A DNA stretch of 64,000 bases from contig NZ_JAVRHY010000002.1 in assembly GCF_031846305.1 (NCBI RefSeq), forward strand, positions 186,001 to 250,000, read 5' to 3'. The stretch comes from Spectribacter acetivorans (GTDB taxonomy: Bacteria; Pseudomonadota; Gammaproteobacteria; Nevskiales; Salinisphaeraceae). Below, piece by piece: positions 51,049 to 59,688 of this stretch (within the stretch, counting starts at the first letter, position 1; each line of letters opens with the position of its first letter). The position numbers were made by a program, and so were the translations under genes. The notes beneath the pieces were generated by a model that saw only the letters and a program-made list of their open reading frames with translations, did no database searches and had not been told where the DNA came from.

Positions 51049-51378
51049 TCATCGCCGCACCGCCACGTCGCCGCGCGTGCCGTCGGCAATGCGCACAGCC
51101 TCGCGCAGCTCGGAGACGAATACCTTGCCGTCGCCGGGGTGGCCCTCGCCGGTACGGGCGTGCTCGATGATGGTGTCGACTACTTGTTCGACCAGCTCAT
51201 CGGGCACGTCGATTTCCAGCTTAGCCATCTCGGTCTTGATCAGGCGGCCGTTCTGGACCGCATGACCGAATTCCCGAACCTGCACGATGGCGATGCCGGG
51301 CAACTCCGGCACCGCCGCCAGCGCATCGATCACGTGGTCGAGCATGTGTTCGCGTACGTAAGCCTTGATTTCTCTCAT
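51049..51378 (-). CDS. PII-like protein linked to a metal RND pump (PII-NG type)
   Basis: 109 residues. The PII fold is suggested by REIKAYVREHMLDHVIDAL, VREFGHAVQNG (T-loop region), TEMAKLEIDVPDELVEQVV and GHPGDGKVFVSELREAVRI. The T-loop lacks the usual uridylylated Tyr segment of GlnB. A PII subgroup encoded next to CusA/CzcA-type pumps has been described. It follows czcA by 9 nt, so its target is probably the pump. Confidence 0.8.
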   Translation of the reverse strand: MREIKAYVREHMLDHVIDALAAVPELPGIAIVQVREFGHAVQNGRLIKTEMAKLEIDVPDELVEQVVDTIIEHARTGEGHPGDGKVFVSELREAVRIADGTRGDVAVRR

Positions 51379-51387
51379 GGTGTCCTC

Positions 51388-54300
51388 CTAGATTTCGAAT
51401 TCGCGCCGTGGCTCGGCGAACCACTTATAAACCGCCGGCAATACCAGCAACGTGAGGAATGTCGAAGTAATCAGCCCGCCGACCACGACGGCGGCCAAGG
51501 GTCGCTGCACGTTGGCGCCGATACCGTTTGCAAGCAGCAGAGGAATGAGGCCCAGAATGGCCACCGAGGCGGTCATCAGTACCGGGCGCAGACGATGCTC
51601 GGCGCCGGTTGCCACGGCTTCGTCCATGTCCATGCCCTGTTCGCGGAGCTGGTTGATGTAGGACACCAGCACCACGCCGTTGAGCACGGCCACGCCGAAC
51701 ACGGCGATGAAGCCCACCGCGGCGGGTACGGACACGTACAGCCCGGTGATCCACAACGTGAAAATGCCGCCGGTGATGGCGAAGGGCACGTTGAGGAAGA
51801 TCAGCGCCGCGTAGCGCAGACTGTTGAACGCCGTGAACAGCAGCAAGAAGATCAGCGCCAGGGTGACCGGCACCACCAGATACAGCCGGGCCATGGCCCG
51901 CTGCTGGTTCTCGAACTGGCCGCCGAACTCGACGAAATAGCCCGGCGGCATGTCGATTTCCTCTTTGATGCGCTGGCGCAGGTCGTTGACCACGCCGCCC
52001 ATGTCCCGCCCGCGCACGTTCATCTGCACATAGATGCGGCGGCTGGCATTGGAGCGGGAGATTTTCTTGGGGCCGGTGTAGATCGACACGTCGGCCACCC
52101 TGGATAAGGGAATCGTGGCGCCCTGGGTGGTCTGTAACGGCAGTTGCCGGATCACGTCCAGGCGTTCGCGCTGGTCTTCCTGCAAGCGCAGGAAAATATC
52201 GAAGCGGCGGATGCCGTCGAATACCAGGCCGACGCTGTCGCCGCCGACACCAACCGCCAAGGTGTCCAGCACCTTGTCCACGGAAATGCCGTAGCGCGAC
52301 AGGGCGTCGCGGTCCGGCTTGACCACGATCTGGCGCTTGCCGCCCTGCTGCTGTTTGCGCACGTCGGTGGCGCCGGGCACGTTCTTGGCCAGGGCTTCGA
52401 CCTGGTCACCCACCTCGGAGAGCTTGTCCAGATCGTCGCCGAAGATGGACGCCACGAGCTGGGCCTGCACGCCGGACAGCAGCTCGTCGGTACGCAACTG
52501 GATGGGCTGGGAGAAGTTGCTGGCCAGGCCCGGAATCTGGTCGGAGACCCGTTTGGCCATGGCCGATTGCAGTTCCTCGTAATCGCGGCCGGATTGCCAT
52601 TTGCCCAGCGGTTTCAGGGTGATGACCGTGGCGACCACGTTGACCGGTTCGGGGTCGCCGCCGACCTCGGCGCGGCCAACGCGCGAATAGGTACCGACCA
52701 CCTCCGGGAATTCGTTGAATACCGACTGGACGCGCTTGCCGTATTGAATGGCCGATTCCAGGCTGGCGCCGGCCGGCAGTGTGGAGCGGACCATGATGGT
52801 GCCCTCGCGCAGGGTCGGCACGAATTCCGTACCCAGGCTGGGGAAGGTCAGCAGGCTGGCGCCGAACAGCACGACGGCGATACCGAGCACCAGGGCCGGG
52901 GCCTTCAGGGCGGCATCCCGGATCGGCCGGTAACCGGCCTTGATCCAGCCGATCAGGCGCGGCTCGCCGTGCACGCTGTCCTTCTTGAACACCAGCGACA
53001 CCATTACCGGCACCAGGGTCAGCGCCAGGATCAGCGCGCCCAGCAGGGCGAAGCTGATGGTGTAAGCCATGGGCGAGAACAGCTTGCCTTCGACGCCTTG
53101 CAGCGTGAACAGCGGCAGGAACACGATAATGATGATGCCGATGGCGAACACGATCGGCTGCGCCACCTCGCGCGCGGCCTCACTGACAATGCGCAGCAGG
53201 GAGACATCCTCCTCCGCGCCGCGCTCCTCCATGTGTCGGAAGATGTTCTCGATCATCACCACCGAGCCGTCCACCATCATGCCGATGCCGATGGCCAGGC
53301 CACCCAGGCTCATCAGGTTGGCGGACAGGCCGACGTAGTTCATGGCGATGAAGGCCACCAGCACGGACAGCGGCAGGCTGGCGACCACGATCAGGGTCGA
53401 GCGCAAGTTACCCAGGAACAGGTACAGCAGAATCAGCACCAGCACCGAGCCTTCCAGCAAGGCCTTCTCGACCGTGCCGATGGCCTCTTCGACCAGACCG
53501 CCCTGGGAATAGAATGGTGAGACTTTCAAGCCGTCCGGCAGCGACTCGTTGATTTCGGCGATCTTGGCCTCGGTATCTTCCAACACCTTCTGGGTGTTGG
53601 TGTCGATCAGCTTGAACACATAGCCGCCGGCGGATTCTTCGCCGTTGGCTACCTGGGCCCCGCGGCGGATGGCCGCGCCTAAGCCGACCTCGGCGATGTC
53701 GCCGATATAGACCGGATTGCCGTTACGCTCGGCCACGATGATGTCGCGCAGGTCGTCCAGCCCCGCCTCGCCGGAATCGACCCAGCCATAGCCGCGGATG
53801 ATGTACTCCTCGCCGCCGCGGTTGATGAACGACGCGCCCACGTTGCGATTGTTGGCAGCCAGCGCTGCACGCACGTCGGCCACGGTCAGGTCGCGCGCCA
53901 GCAGCGCGTTCTGGTCCAGCTTGACCTGGTATTGCTTCTCGTAGCCGCCGATGGACAGCACGCCGGTGACGCCCGGCACCGTGCGCAGCTGCGGTTTGAC
54001 GATCCAGTCCTGGAAGGTGCGCTTTTCCATCAGCGAGTAGTCGTCGCCTTCCATCGTGTAGAACAGGATGCGTCCCAGGCCGGTGGTAATCGGCCCGAGC
54101 TGGGGTTCGCCCAGCCCCGGCGGGATGCCGCGCCGCGCCTGGGCCAGGCGTTCGTTGACCAGCCGCCTGGCGAAGTAGATATCGGTGCCGTCCTCGAAGT
54201 AGACGTCCACCCGGGACAGCCCGAAGATGGAAGTGGACTGCACCTTTTCCAGTTGCGGCAGGCCGTACATGCTGATCTCGATGGGATAGGAGATCAGCGT

Positions 54301-54486
54301 CTCCACATCCACCGGGGACAGGCCCTCGCTGGCGGTATAGACCTGTACCAGCGTGGGAGTGGCATCGGGGAAGGCATCCACCGGCAGTTGCTTGAGCGAT
54401 AAATAGCCGCCCAGCGCGAGGCCGGTGACGGCTACCAGTACCAGCAGGCGGTTGTTGAGGGCGTAGCGGACGAGTGCGTCGATCAT
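51388..54486 (-). CDS. czcA: CzcA-type heavy-metal RND efflux pump
   Basis: 1032 residues, full-length HAE/HME RND permease. The proton-relay TM4 reads AIGIGMMVDGSVVMIENIFRH; the D...D/E arrangement with DGSVVMIEN is close to the Zn/Co/Cd (CzcA, CnrA) class. The N-terminal start MIDALVRYALNNRLLVLVAV is typical. The pump exports periplasmic and cytoplasmic metal via CzcCB. It is the third gene of the minus-strand order czcC-czcB-czcA-PII; an inverted-repeat element separates it from czcB. Confidence 0.93.
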   Translation of the reverse strand: MIDALVRYALNNRLLVLVAVTGLALGGYLSLKQLPVDAFPDATPTLVQVYTASEGLSPVDVETLISYPIEISMYGLPQLEKVQSTSIFGLSRVDVYFEDGTDIYFARRLVNERLAQARRGIPPGLGEPQLGPITTGLGRILFYTMEGDDYSLMEKRTFQDWIVKPQLRTVPGVTGVLSIGGYEKQYQVKLDQNALLARDLTVADVRAALAANNRNVGASFINRGGEEYIIRGYGWVDSGEAGLDDLRDIIVAERNGNPVYIGDIAEVGLGAAIRRGAQVANGEESAGGYVFKLIDTNTQKVLEDTEAKIAEINESLPDGLKVSPFYSQGGLVEEAIGTVEKALLEGSVLVLILLYLFLGNLRSTLIVVASLPLSVLVAFIAMNYVGLSANLMSLGGLAIGIGMMVDGSVVMIENIFRHMEERGAEEDVSLLRIVSEAAREVAQPIVFAIGIIIIVFLPLFTLQGVEGKLFSPMAYTISFALLGALILALTLVPVMVSLVFKKDSVHGEPRLIGWIKAGYRPIRDAALKAPALVLGIAVVLFGASLLTFPSLGTEFVPTLREGTIMVRSTLPAGASLESAIQYGKRVQSVFNEFPEVVGTYSRVGRAEVGGDPEPVNVVATVITLKPLGKWQSGRDYEELQSAMAKRVSDQIPGLASNFSQPIQLRTDELLSGVQAQLVASIFGDDLDKLSEVGDQVEALAKNVPGATDVRKQQQGGKRQIVVKPDRDALSRYGISVDKVLDTLAVGVGGDSVGLVFDGIRRFDIFLRLQEDQRERLDVIRQLPLQTTQGATIPLSRVADVSIYTGPKKISRSNASRRIYVQMNVRGRDMGGVVNDLRQRIKEEIDMPPGYFVEFGGQFENQQRAMARLYLVVPVTLALIFLLLFTAFNSLRYAALIFLNVPFAITGGIFTLWITGLYVSVPAAVGFIAVFGVAVLNGVVLVSYINQLREQGMDMDEAVATGAEHRLRPVLMTASVAILGLIPLLLANGIGANVQRPLAAVVVGGLITSTFLTLLVLPAVYKWFAEPRREFEI

Positions 54487-54517
54487 GGGCTTATCCGAGT
54501 GTTTTCAAGAAGAAAAA

Positions 54518-54640
54518 TTAACCACAGAGGACACAGAGACACGCAGAGGAAGAAAAATCGGATTAGAAAAGCTTTGTGTCCTTTACGTAAGCTTGTCTTG
54601 CTCTTCTTGCCTCTGTGTTCTCTGTGCTCTCTGTGGTTAA
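54518..54640. mobile_element. Inverted-repeat (MITE-like) element between czcB and czcA
   Basis: The left arm starts TTAACCACAGAGGACACAGA at 54518. The right arm, read on the minus strand from 54640, starts TTAACCACAGAGAGCACAGA. The arms pair over about 33 bases with few mismatches around a 50-60-nt centre that contains a second small palindrome (AAGCTT...AAGCTT). The short frame inside encodes NHRGHRDTQRK-type peptide, which I regard as an artefact of the repeat. It lies inside the operon and would form a large hairpin in the mRNA between the adaptor and pump cistrons. Confidence 0.65.
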
Positions 54641-54646
54641 ACATTT

Positions 54647-55975
54647 TTAGTGGCTGTGCGCCGCGCTGCGACCCGACGCCGTAAGCGCGGACTTGAGGTC
54701 GAAGGCGCCGACGGTGACCACCTTGTTGCCGGGCGCCAGGCCGCTGCGGATCTCGACTTGGCCGCCGCCCTCGTCGCCGGTGGTCACCGTGACGGCCCGG
54801 AAGGCGCCGTCCTCGTCACCCGGCACGAACACTACCTCGTCGTCCTCGACGGTCTGGACCGCATCCACGGGTACCAACGCGAAGCGCTGCTCGGCGTCGG
54901 TTTGGACGCGGGCGGTGCCGAACATGCCGGCGCGCAGGGCGCCGTCGGCGTTGGGGAATACGGCCCGCACCCGCACCGTGCGCGACTGCTCGTCCAGCTC
55001 GCGCGAGACCCAGTCGGTTTTGCCGGTGAAGGTCTGATCCGGCAAGGCACGAACCTGGAGCTGCACCTGTTGGTCCACGCTCAAGCGCGGCAGGTCTCTC
55101 TCGAAGGCCTCGATCATCACCCACATCCGCTCGTTGTTGACGATGTGGATGGGTGTCTGCTGTGCGGACACGGTTTGTCCCGGCACCAGATCGCGGCGCT
55201 GGATGGTGCCCGCAACCGGAGCGGTGAGTTGATAACGCGACAGCGGCTGTTCGCCGCCCACGGCGACCGATTCAATGTCGTCGTCGTCCAGACCGTACAG
55301 CCGCAGCTCAGCGCGCGTGGCGTCGCGTTCGGCCTTGGCCTGCAGATAGGCCGCCCGCGATTCCAGCAGCTCGGCCTCGCTGGTGATTTCCTGCCTGGCC
55401 AGCTTCTGGTCGCGCTGGTATTCGGCCAACGCCGCGCTAAAGCGGGCCTGGGTGGTCAGGTAGCGTGCCTTGGCCCGGCCCAGCTCGACACTGTCCAGTA
55501 CCGCCACGGTTTCGCCGGCCTCGACTGTCTCGCCCAAATCCCTGGTGACCTCGACCACCTTGGCCTCCAATCTTGGGCCGACCTTGGCCACCCGGTCGCC
55601 ATCGAAACGCACCGTGGCCGGGGCCTGCACCACGGCTGTGGCGGAGCCGGCTTCGGCCGTGCCGATTTTCAAACTCAACTGCTTGCGCTGGGCTTCGGTA
55701 AGGTGGATTCGGCGCTTGTCGGCGGCGTGCTCGTCGTGTTCGCCGCCTTCTTCGTCATGCGAATCACCGGATGATTGTCCGGCGTGTTCGCCTTCATGCT
55801 CGCCCTTGTGCTTAAAGCCGCTGTGGTCCTCGCCTTCATCCTGGTGACCGGATGTCGACTGCTTGCCGGTTTCGGCGGCACTCGCCGAGTCACCACCGGA
55901 TAGTTGATTACAGGCCGCAAGCGGTGCCAGCACCGCGAGCAGACAGAAAACCTTTAATCCATCAATATTAAGCAT
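54647..55975 (-). CDS. czcB: CzcB-type RND periplasmic adaptor lipoprotein
   Basis: 442 residues. The lipobox LAAC gives the acylated Cys near residue 22. A His/Asp/Glu-rich segment (GHQDEGEDHSGFKHKGEHEGEH) follows and should bind Zn-like metals. The hairpin, lipoyl (LAPVAGTIQRRDLVPGQTV region) and beta-barrel domains of membrane-fusion proteins are intact (VLDSVELGRAKARYL, EAFERDLPRLSVDQQV). It links CzcA to CzcC. Confidence 0.9.
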   Translation of the reverse strand: MLNIDGLKVFCLLAVLAPLAACNQLSGGDSASAAETGKQSTSGHQDEGEDHSGFKHKGEHEGEHAGQSSGDSHDEEGGEHDEHAADKRRIHLTEAQRKQLSLKIGTAEAGSATAVVQAPATVRFDGDRVAKVGPRLEAKVVEVTRDLGETVEAGETVAVLDSVELGRAKARYLTTQARFSAALAEYQRDQKLARQEITSEAELLESRAAYLQAKAERDATRAELRLYGLDDDDIESVAVGGEQPLSRYQLTAPVAGTIQRRDLVPGQTVSAQQTPIHIVNNERMWVMIEAFERDLPRLSVDQQVQLQVRALPDQTFTGKTDWVSRELDEQSRTVRVRAVFPNADGALRAGMFGTARVQTDAEQRFALVPVDAVQTVEDDEVVFVPGDEDGAFRAVTVTTGDEGGGQVEIRSGLAPGNKVVTVGAFDLKSALTASGRSAAHSH

Positions 55976-55994
55976 CTAAATCTCCGTAAGCTGT

Positions 55995-57281
55995 CTATTG
56001 GCTCGGGGCGGGACTGGCCGCGCTCGCGTTGCCCATCACCACCAGCCCGCCGGTGGCGCGCTCCAGATCGGTGCCGGCGGCGACCAGCGCGTCCAGTGCG
56101 TCGAGATAGTCGCGGCGGGTGTTGATCAGGGTGTCTTGGGCGGCGGTCAGCGCCGGGGCGCCGAGTTCACCGGCCTCGAAGGCACGCTGGGTCAGCTCGA
56201 AGTTCTGGCGGGCGGCGTCGACCACCTCGTCGGACAGGGCGGCCACCCGCTGGCGCGCGGCCTCGTAATCGGCCAGGGCGGAAAGCACCTGGCTGCGTAC
56301 CGTCAATTGCAGGACATCGCGCTCCAGCAGCGCCGCATCCAATTCGGCTTGCGCCTGCTTGCGCTCGCCGCCGAAGCGGTGCAGCAGCGGCAGCTCGAAG
56401 GCCACACCGCCGCCGGTAATCTCGTTGCCTCCCTCTTCGCCATAGCGGCCGAATACCTTGAGGTTGGGCACGATCTGGCGGCGCGCGAGCTTGAGATCTT
56501 CCCGCGAGGCGCTGACCTCTTTGGCCGCGGCGGCCAGATCGCCCCGCCGCGCAATGGAGCGCCGCAGCAATTGCGCCTGACCAGGCAGCTTCAGCGCCGC
56601 CGGGTCGAGCCGGCCTTGCAAGGGAATAGCCGTGGCGGGATCGACGGCTAACAGTTCTGCCAGCCGGAGACGGGCCTGGTCGCGCCGCTTCTCGGCTTGC
56701 GCCAGCAGCGCCTGGGCGCGGCCCAGGCCGATGCGCGCGGTATTGGCCTCCAGGCGGTTGGCCTTGCCGGCCTCCAGCCGGCGTTTGGCATAGTCCTCCA
56801 GATCACGGTTGACCTGGAGCACGTCCTTGGCGGTGGCCACGGCCCGCTCGGCGACCAGGGCCTGCAGGAAGGTGGCGCGCACCCGGGCGCGGATGGCGCT
56901 GCCCAGGAAATCCAGTTGCGAGCGCGCCCCGGACAGACGGGATTGTGCCGCGTTCTCGCGCAGACCACTTTGGCCTGCGATCCAGAATTCCTGGGACAGG
57001 CGGACATCGATATCGGTGGTGGTCGAACCGTCCGGCGCCTCGCGCTCGGCGGTGCCCAGCTCCAGCTCGGGGTTGGACGGCACCGCCACGTCGGCGTGTT
57101 CGAGCACGCCTTCGCTGCGGCGCAGCTCGATGCGCGCGCCGCGCAGGGTGGGGTTGTACTGTTCGGCCCAGGACAGGGCCTGGTCTAAGGTCAAAGGCTG
57201 CGGCAGTTGCGCTCGTTCAGCCGCATGGCCCACGGCGGCCAGACAGAGTCCGGCTACGCCGATCAATAGGGAAAATCGCAT
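55995..57281 (-). CDS. czcC: CzcC-type TolC-family outer-membrane factor
   Basis: 428 residues. The signal peptide ends near VGHAAERAQ. The TolC-like repeat has two long helical pairs (TLDQALSWAEQYNPTLRGA; FELTQRAFEAGELGAPALTAAQDTL). It provides the outer-membrane channel for CzcBA; czcB starts about 20 nt downstream. Confidence 0.9.
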   Translation of the reverse strand: MRFSLLIGVAGLCLAAVGHAAERAQLPQPLTLDQALSWAEQYNPTLRGARIELRRSEGVLEHADVAVPSNPELELGTAEREAPDGSTTTDIDVRLSQEFWIAGQSGLRENAAQSRLSGARSQLDFLGSAIRARVRATFLQALVAERAVATAKDVLQVNRDLEDYAKRRLEAGKANRLEANTARIGLGRAQALLAQAEKRRDQARLRLAELLAVDPATAIPLQGRLDPAALKLPGQAQLLRRSIARRGDLAAAAKEVSASREDLKLARRQIVPNLKVFGRYGEEGGNEITGGGVAFELPLLHRFGGERKQAQAELDAALLERDVLQLTVRSQVLSALADYEAARQRVAALSDEVVDAARQNFELTQRAFEAGELGAPALTAAQDTLINTRRDYLDALDALVAAGTDLERATGGLVVMGNASAASPAPSQ

Positions 57282-57344
57282 TGCGAGTCCTCATCGCTTG
57301 GAAAGGCGCGCAGGCATCAGCCCGCGCGGGTAACGCGAAGGGAC

Positions 57345-57683
57345 TCAGGCTATAGGCGGTATGAAGGGCGGGGAGGTTTGGGGCGGCGTCAGCGCTGGGG
57401 CCGTTGCCAGCGTATAAGTCGAGGTCGACTCAAAGGCCGCGGTAATGTGGGACGGCGTCAGCGCCACCAGATGTGCACCGGCGTGGCAGCAGTGATCACA
57501 GCGATCCACTAGATCGCCGCTGTCGCTATGCGCATGACTGTCGGCTACCTGCACGGTTTCATCGGCCGGAACCGGCATATCCACATGCCAGGCCCAGGCG
57601 AGGGCGCTCACGCCCAGCATGATTGCCACCAGCCAGTGGACGGCGTTCGCCTGTCGCGGGAATTGGCGTATGAACTGACGCAT
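57345..57683 (-). CDS. Small membrane-anchored His/Cys protein (CzcI-like)
   Basis: 112 residues. One N-terminal hydrophobic segment (VHWLVAIMLGVSALAWAW) is followed by a periplasmic stretch with DSHAHSDSGDLVDRCDHCCHAGAHLVAL, a plausible metal-binding Cys/His patch, and a Pro-rich tail. It sits upstream of czcC on the same strand, the place occupied by czcI/DUF2946-type genes in other czc operons. A metal-sensing or buffering role is inferred. Confidence 0.6.
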   Translation of the reverse strand: MRQFIRQFPRQANAVHWLVAIMLGVSALAWAWHVDMPVPADETVQVADSHAHSDSGDLVDRCDHCCHAGAHLVALTPSHITAAFESTSTYTLATAPALTPPQTSPPFIPPIA

Positions 57684-57736
57684 TGCGCGAATAGACTACG
57701 TAGATACCTTTGAATTCACAAATGATCCGATACCGC

Positions 57737-57768
57737 TTGACTCCGTACCCAGGTAAAGGCTTTAGGCT
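57737..57768 (+). promoter_or_regulatory. MerR-family-type promoter
   Basis: TTGACT (57737-57742) and TAGGCT (57763-57768) are separated by 20 bp (19 to TTAGGC), longer than a normal promoter and typical of MerR-type control. Between them CTCCGTACC and GGTAAAGGC form an imperfect dyad; the left half equals that of mer/cad-type operators. It points toward the small Cys-rich gene at 57870 and the cus-like operon. No MerR-family gene lies in the window. Confidence 0.55.
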
Positions 57769-57869
57769 TGCCGCAATCGATTTGCCGTGGGTCAGGTCTG
57801 AATTCATCACAACCCTCACAAATGCTAGCTGGCAACTCCATCGGGATTTAACCTAAACTAAGCTTGTTA

Positions 57870-58232
57870 ATGACACTGCTACGCGCCATTCTGATCGCCT
57901 TCCTGGCGATTTCCATACCGCTGCCGGCCACGGCGGCGGCTTTTGGCGCGCCCCCCTGCCTGGAAATGTCTGCCGATGAAATGGCCGAGGCGGAAGCGGC
58001 TACTAGCCACGAGCAGGTAAGCGACGCCGGACAGCAGAACGACTGCGGTTGCGAACAATGCGACGACTGCCACGCGCCCTGCGCCACGGGTGGCACGGCG
58101 ACGTTTAACAATACACCCATGGCTTTTGCCTTACCGCCGCTGCAGGGTCCACGCGCAACCACGTTGACAACCAGAGCCCTGCCCGCGCACCCCGAAGACC
58201 TCATCCGACCCCCCTCCCCGATCCAAAGCTAG
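57870..58232 (+). CDS. Small exported Cys-rich protein upstream of the cus-like operon
   Basis: 120 residues from ATG 57870 (an in-frame TTG lies 6 nt upstream). A signal peptide (LLRAILIAFLAISIPLPATA) precedes a short mature part with QQNDCGCEQCDDCHAPC, five Cys and one His within 17 residues. It likely binds soft metal ions in the periplasm. It is the first gene after the MerR-type promoter and diverges from the czc-side small protein; the two resemble each other in layout, not in sequence. Confidence 0.62.
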   Translation: MTLLRAILIAFLAISIPLPATAAAFGAPPCLEMSADEMAEAEAATSHEQVSDAGQQNDCGCEQCDDCHAPCATGGTATFNNTPMAFALPPLQGPRATTLTTRALPAHPEDLIRPPSPIQS

Positions 58233-58290
58233 ACGTTCGTTCGTCGGCGCGCCCGCGCGTCGATCTGTTCAACTGCTTTGGAGATGGGGC

Positions 58291-59688
58291 ATGTCCCATT
58301 CGTATTTCGCGCAGCGTAATACTGCGAAACTAAAACGCCACCGCAATTTTTGCTCGGCCGCGGGCAAGCGCTTCGCGCTGCCAGCACTGCTGCTGTTGCT
58401 CGGTGCCACCGCAAACGGCGCTGCAGCCGCCACCAGTCTGAATGACGAGCGCCTGGACGCCGATCAGCTGGTCGACCGGGTGCTGTCCGCAAACGCCGGC
58501 CTGGCGGCCATGCGTTCGGCCGTGGACGCCGCCGAGGCGCGCATCGAACCGGCCGGGGCGCTGCCTGATCCGCGGCTGCGGGTAACCACCGCACCCCGCA
58601 CGTTTGACGGCTTTACCACGCCGGCCGGCCGCGAACGCGGCATCAGCGGCATTGTCGAGCTGAGCCAGGAAGTGCCGTGGCCCGGCACTCTCGGCCTGCG
58701 CGCGGATGCGGCGCAGCGCGAAGCCGCTGCCGCCGACGACAGCGTCGAGGTTATGCGCCTGCGCCTGGAAGCCAGAACGCTGGAGCATTACGCCCAGTGG
58801 GCCTACGTGCACCGGGCACTGGAGATCAATGCCGCCAACCAGGACCTGGTGGACGAGCTGCGGCGTATCGCCGAGAACCGCTACGCCGCCGGCCTGGCCA
58901 GCCAGCAGGACGTGCTCCAGGCCGAGGTCGAACTGCAGCGCCTGAAAAAACAGGCCCTGGCATTCGCGCGGCTGCAGGACGCCGTATGCGCGCGCCTCAA
59001 TGCGCTGCTGAATCGAGACGCCGACCGGCGCCTGCCGCCGCCCGCGGGTCTGCCGCGGCCGCGCGCCTTGCCCGCCTATGCCGCGCTGCGGGATGCAGCC
59101 CTGCGCCGCCACCCGGAACTGGCGCGCATGGACGAGTTGCTGGCTGCGAACCGGGCACGCGAAGGCCTGGCGGAAAAAGCCTTCTACCCGGATCTGAACC
59201 TGATCGTGCGCAACAACGATTATCGCCCCGCCAGCGAGACGCGCTCCGAATTCGGCCTGAGCATCAACCTGCCGCTGGATCGCAGCAAACGCCGCGCGGC
59301 CCTGGATGCCGCCAAGGCGGATTCGATGCGCCTGCATTACCAGCGGGAGGATACCCGCGCCCGCCTGCTGGCGGATTTGAGACAGGCCAGCACCAACGCC
59401 CGCAAGGCGGCCGAGACCATTGCCCTCTACGAGACCGAACTGATCCCGCGAACGCTGGAAAACCTGAGCGCCGCCCGCTCGGAATACGGCGCCGGCGGCG
59501 GCGCCTTCCTGGACGTGATCACCGCCGAACAACTCAAGCTCGAAGCCGAACTGGAACTGGAAAGCGCCCGCGCGGACCACTTCGCCGCGCTGGCCGAGTT
59601 GCAACGCTGGACCGGCGGCGAACTGCCGCAACCCGGCGCCGCCCCGGCGAGCGCGGACCCCATACAGGTGCACCATGAAAAACCTTAA
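58291..59688 (+). CDS. cusC: CusC-like TolC-family outer-membrane factor
   Basis: 465 residues. The signal peptide ends near GAAAATS. Outer-membrane efflux protein repeats are present (LVDRVLSANAGLAAMRSAV; NRYAAGLASQQDVLQAEVELQ; SEYGAGGGAFLDVITAEQLKLEAELELE). It differs from the CzcC on the other strand and is coupled to the downstream adaptor gene by a 14-nt overlap. Confidence 0.85.
   Translation: MSHSYFAQRNTAKLKRHRNFCSAAGKRFALPALLLLLGATANGAAAATSLNDERLDADQLVDRVLSANAGLAAMRSAVDAAEARIEPAGALPDPRLRVTTAPRTFDGFTTPAGRERGISGIVELSQEVPWPGTLGLRADAAQREAAAADDSVEVMRLRLEARTLEHYAQWAYVHRALEINAANQDLVDELRRIAENRYAAGLASQQDVLQAEVELQRLKKQALAFARLQDAVCARLNALLNRDADRRLPPPAGLPRPRALPAYAALRDAALRRHPELARMDELLAANRAREGLAEKAFYPDLNLIVRNNDYRPASETRSEFGLSINLPLDRSKRRAALDAAKADSMRLHYQREDTRARLLADLRQASTNARKAAETIALYETELIPRTLENLSAARSEYGAGGGAFLDVITAEQLKLEAELELESARADHFAALAELQRWTGGELPQPGAAPASADPIQVHHEKP

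Noticed and set aside
52144..53520. 458-codon plus-strand frame antisense to czcA
   Set aside because: It lies wholly opposite conserved RND coding sequence, is His/Gln-rich by codon mirroring and has no family match.
54499..54684. 61-codon plus-strand frame in the czcB-czcA gap
   Set aside because: It is the translation of the inverted-repeat element; such NHRGHRDTQR-type peptides are repeat artefacts.
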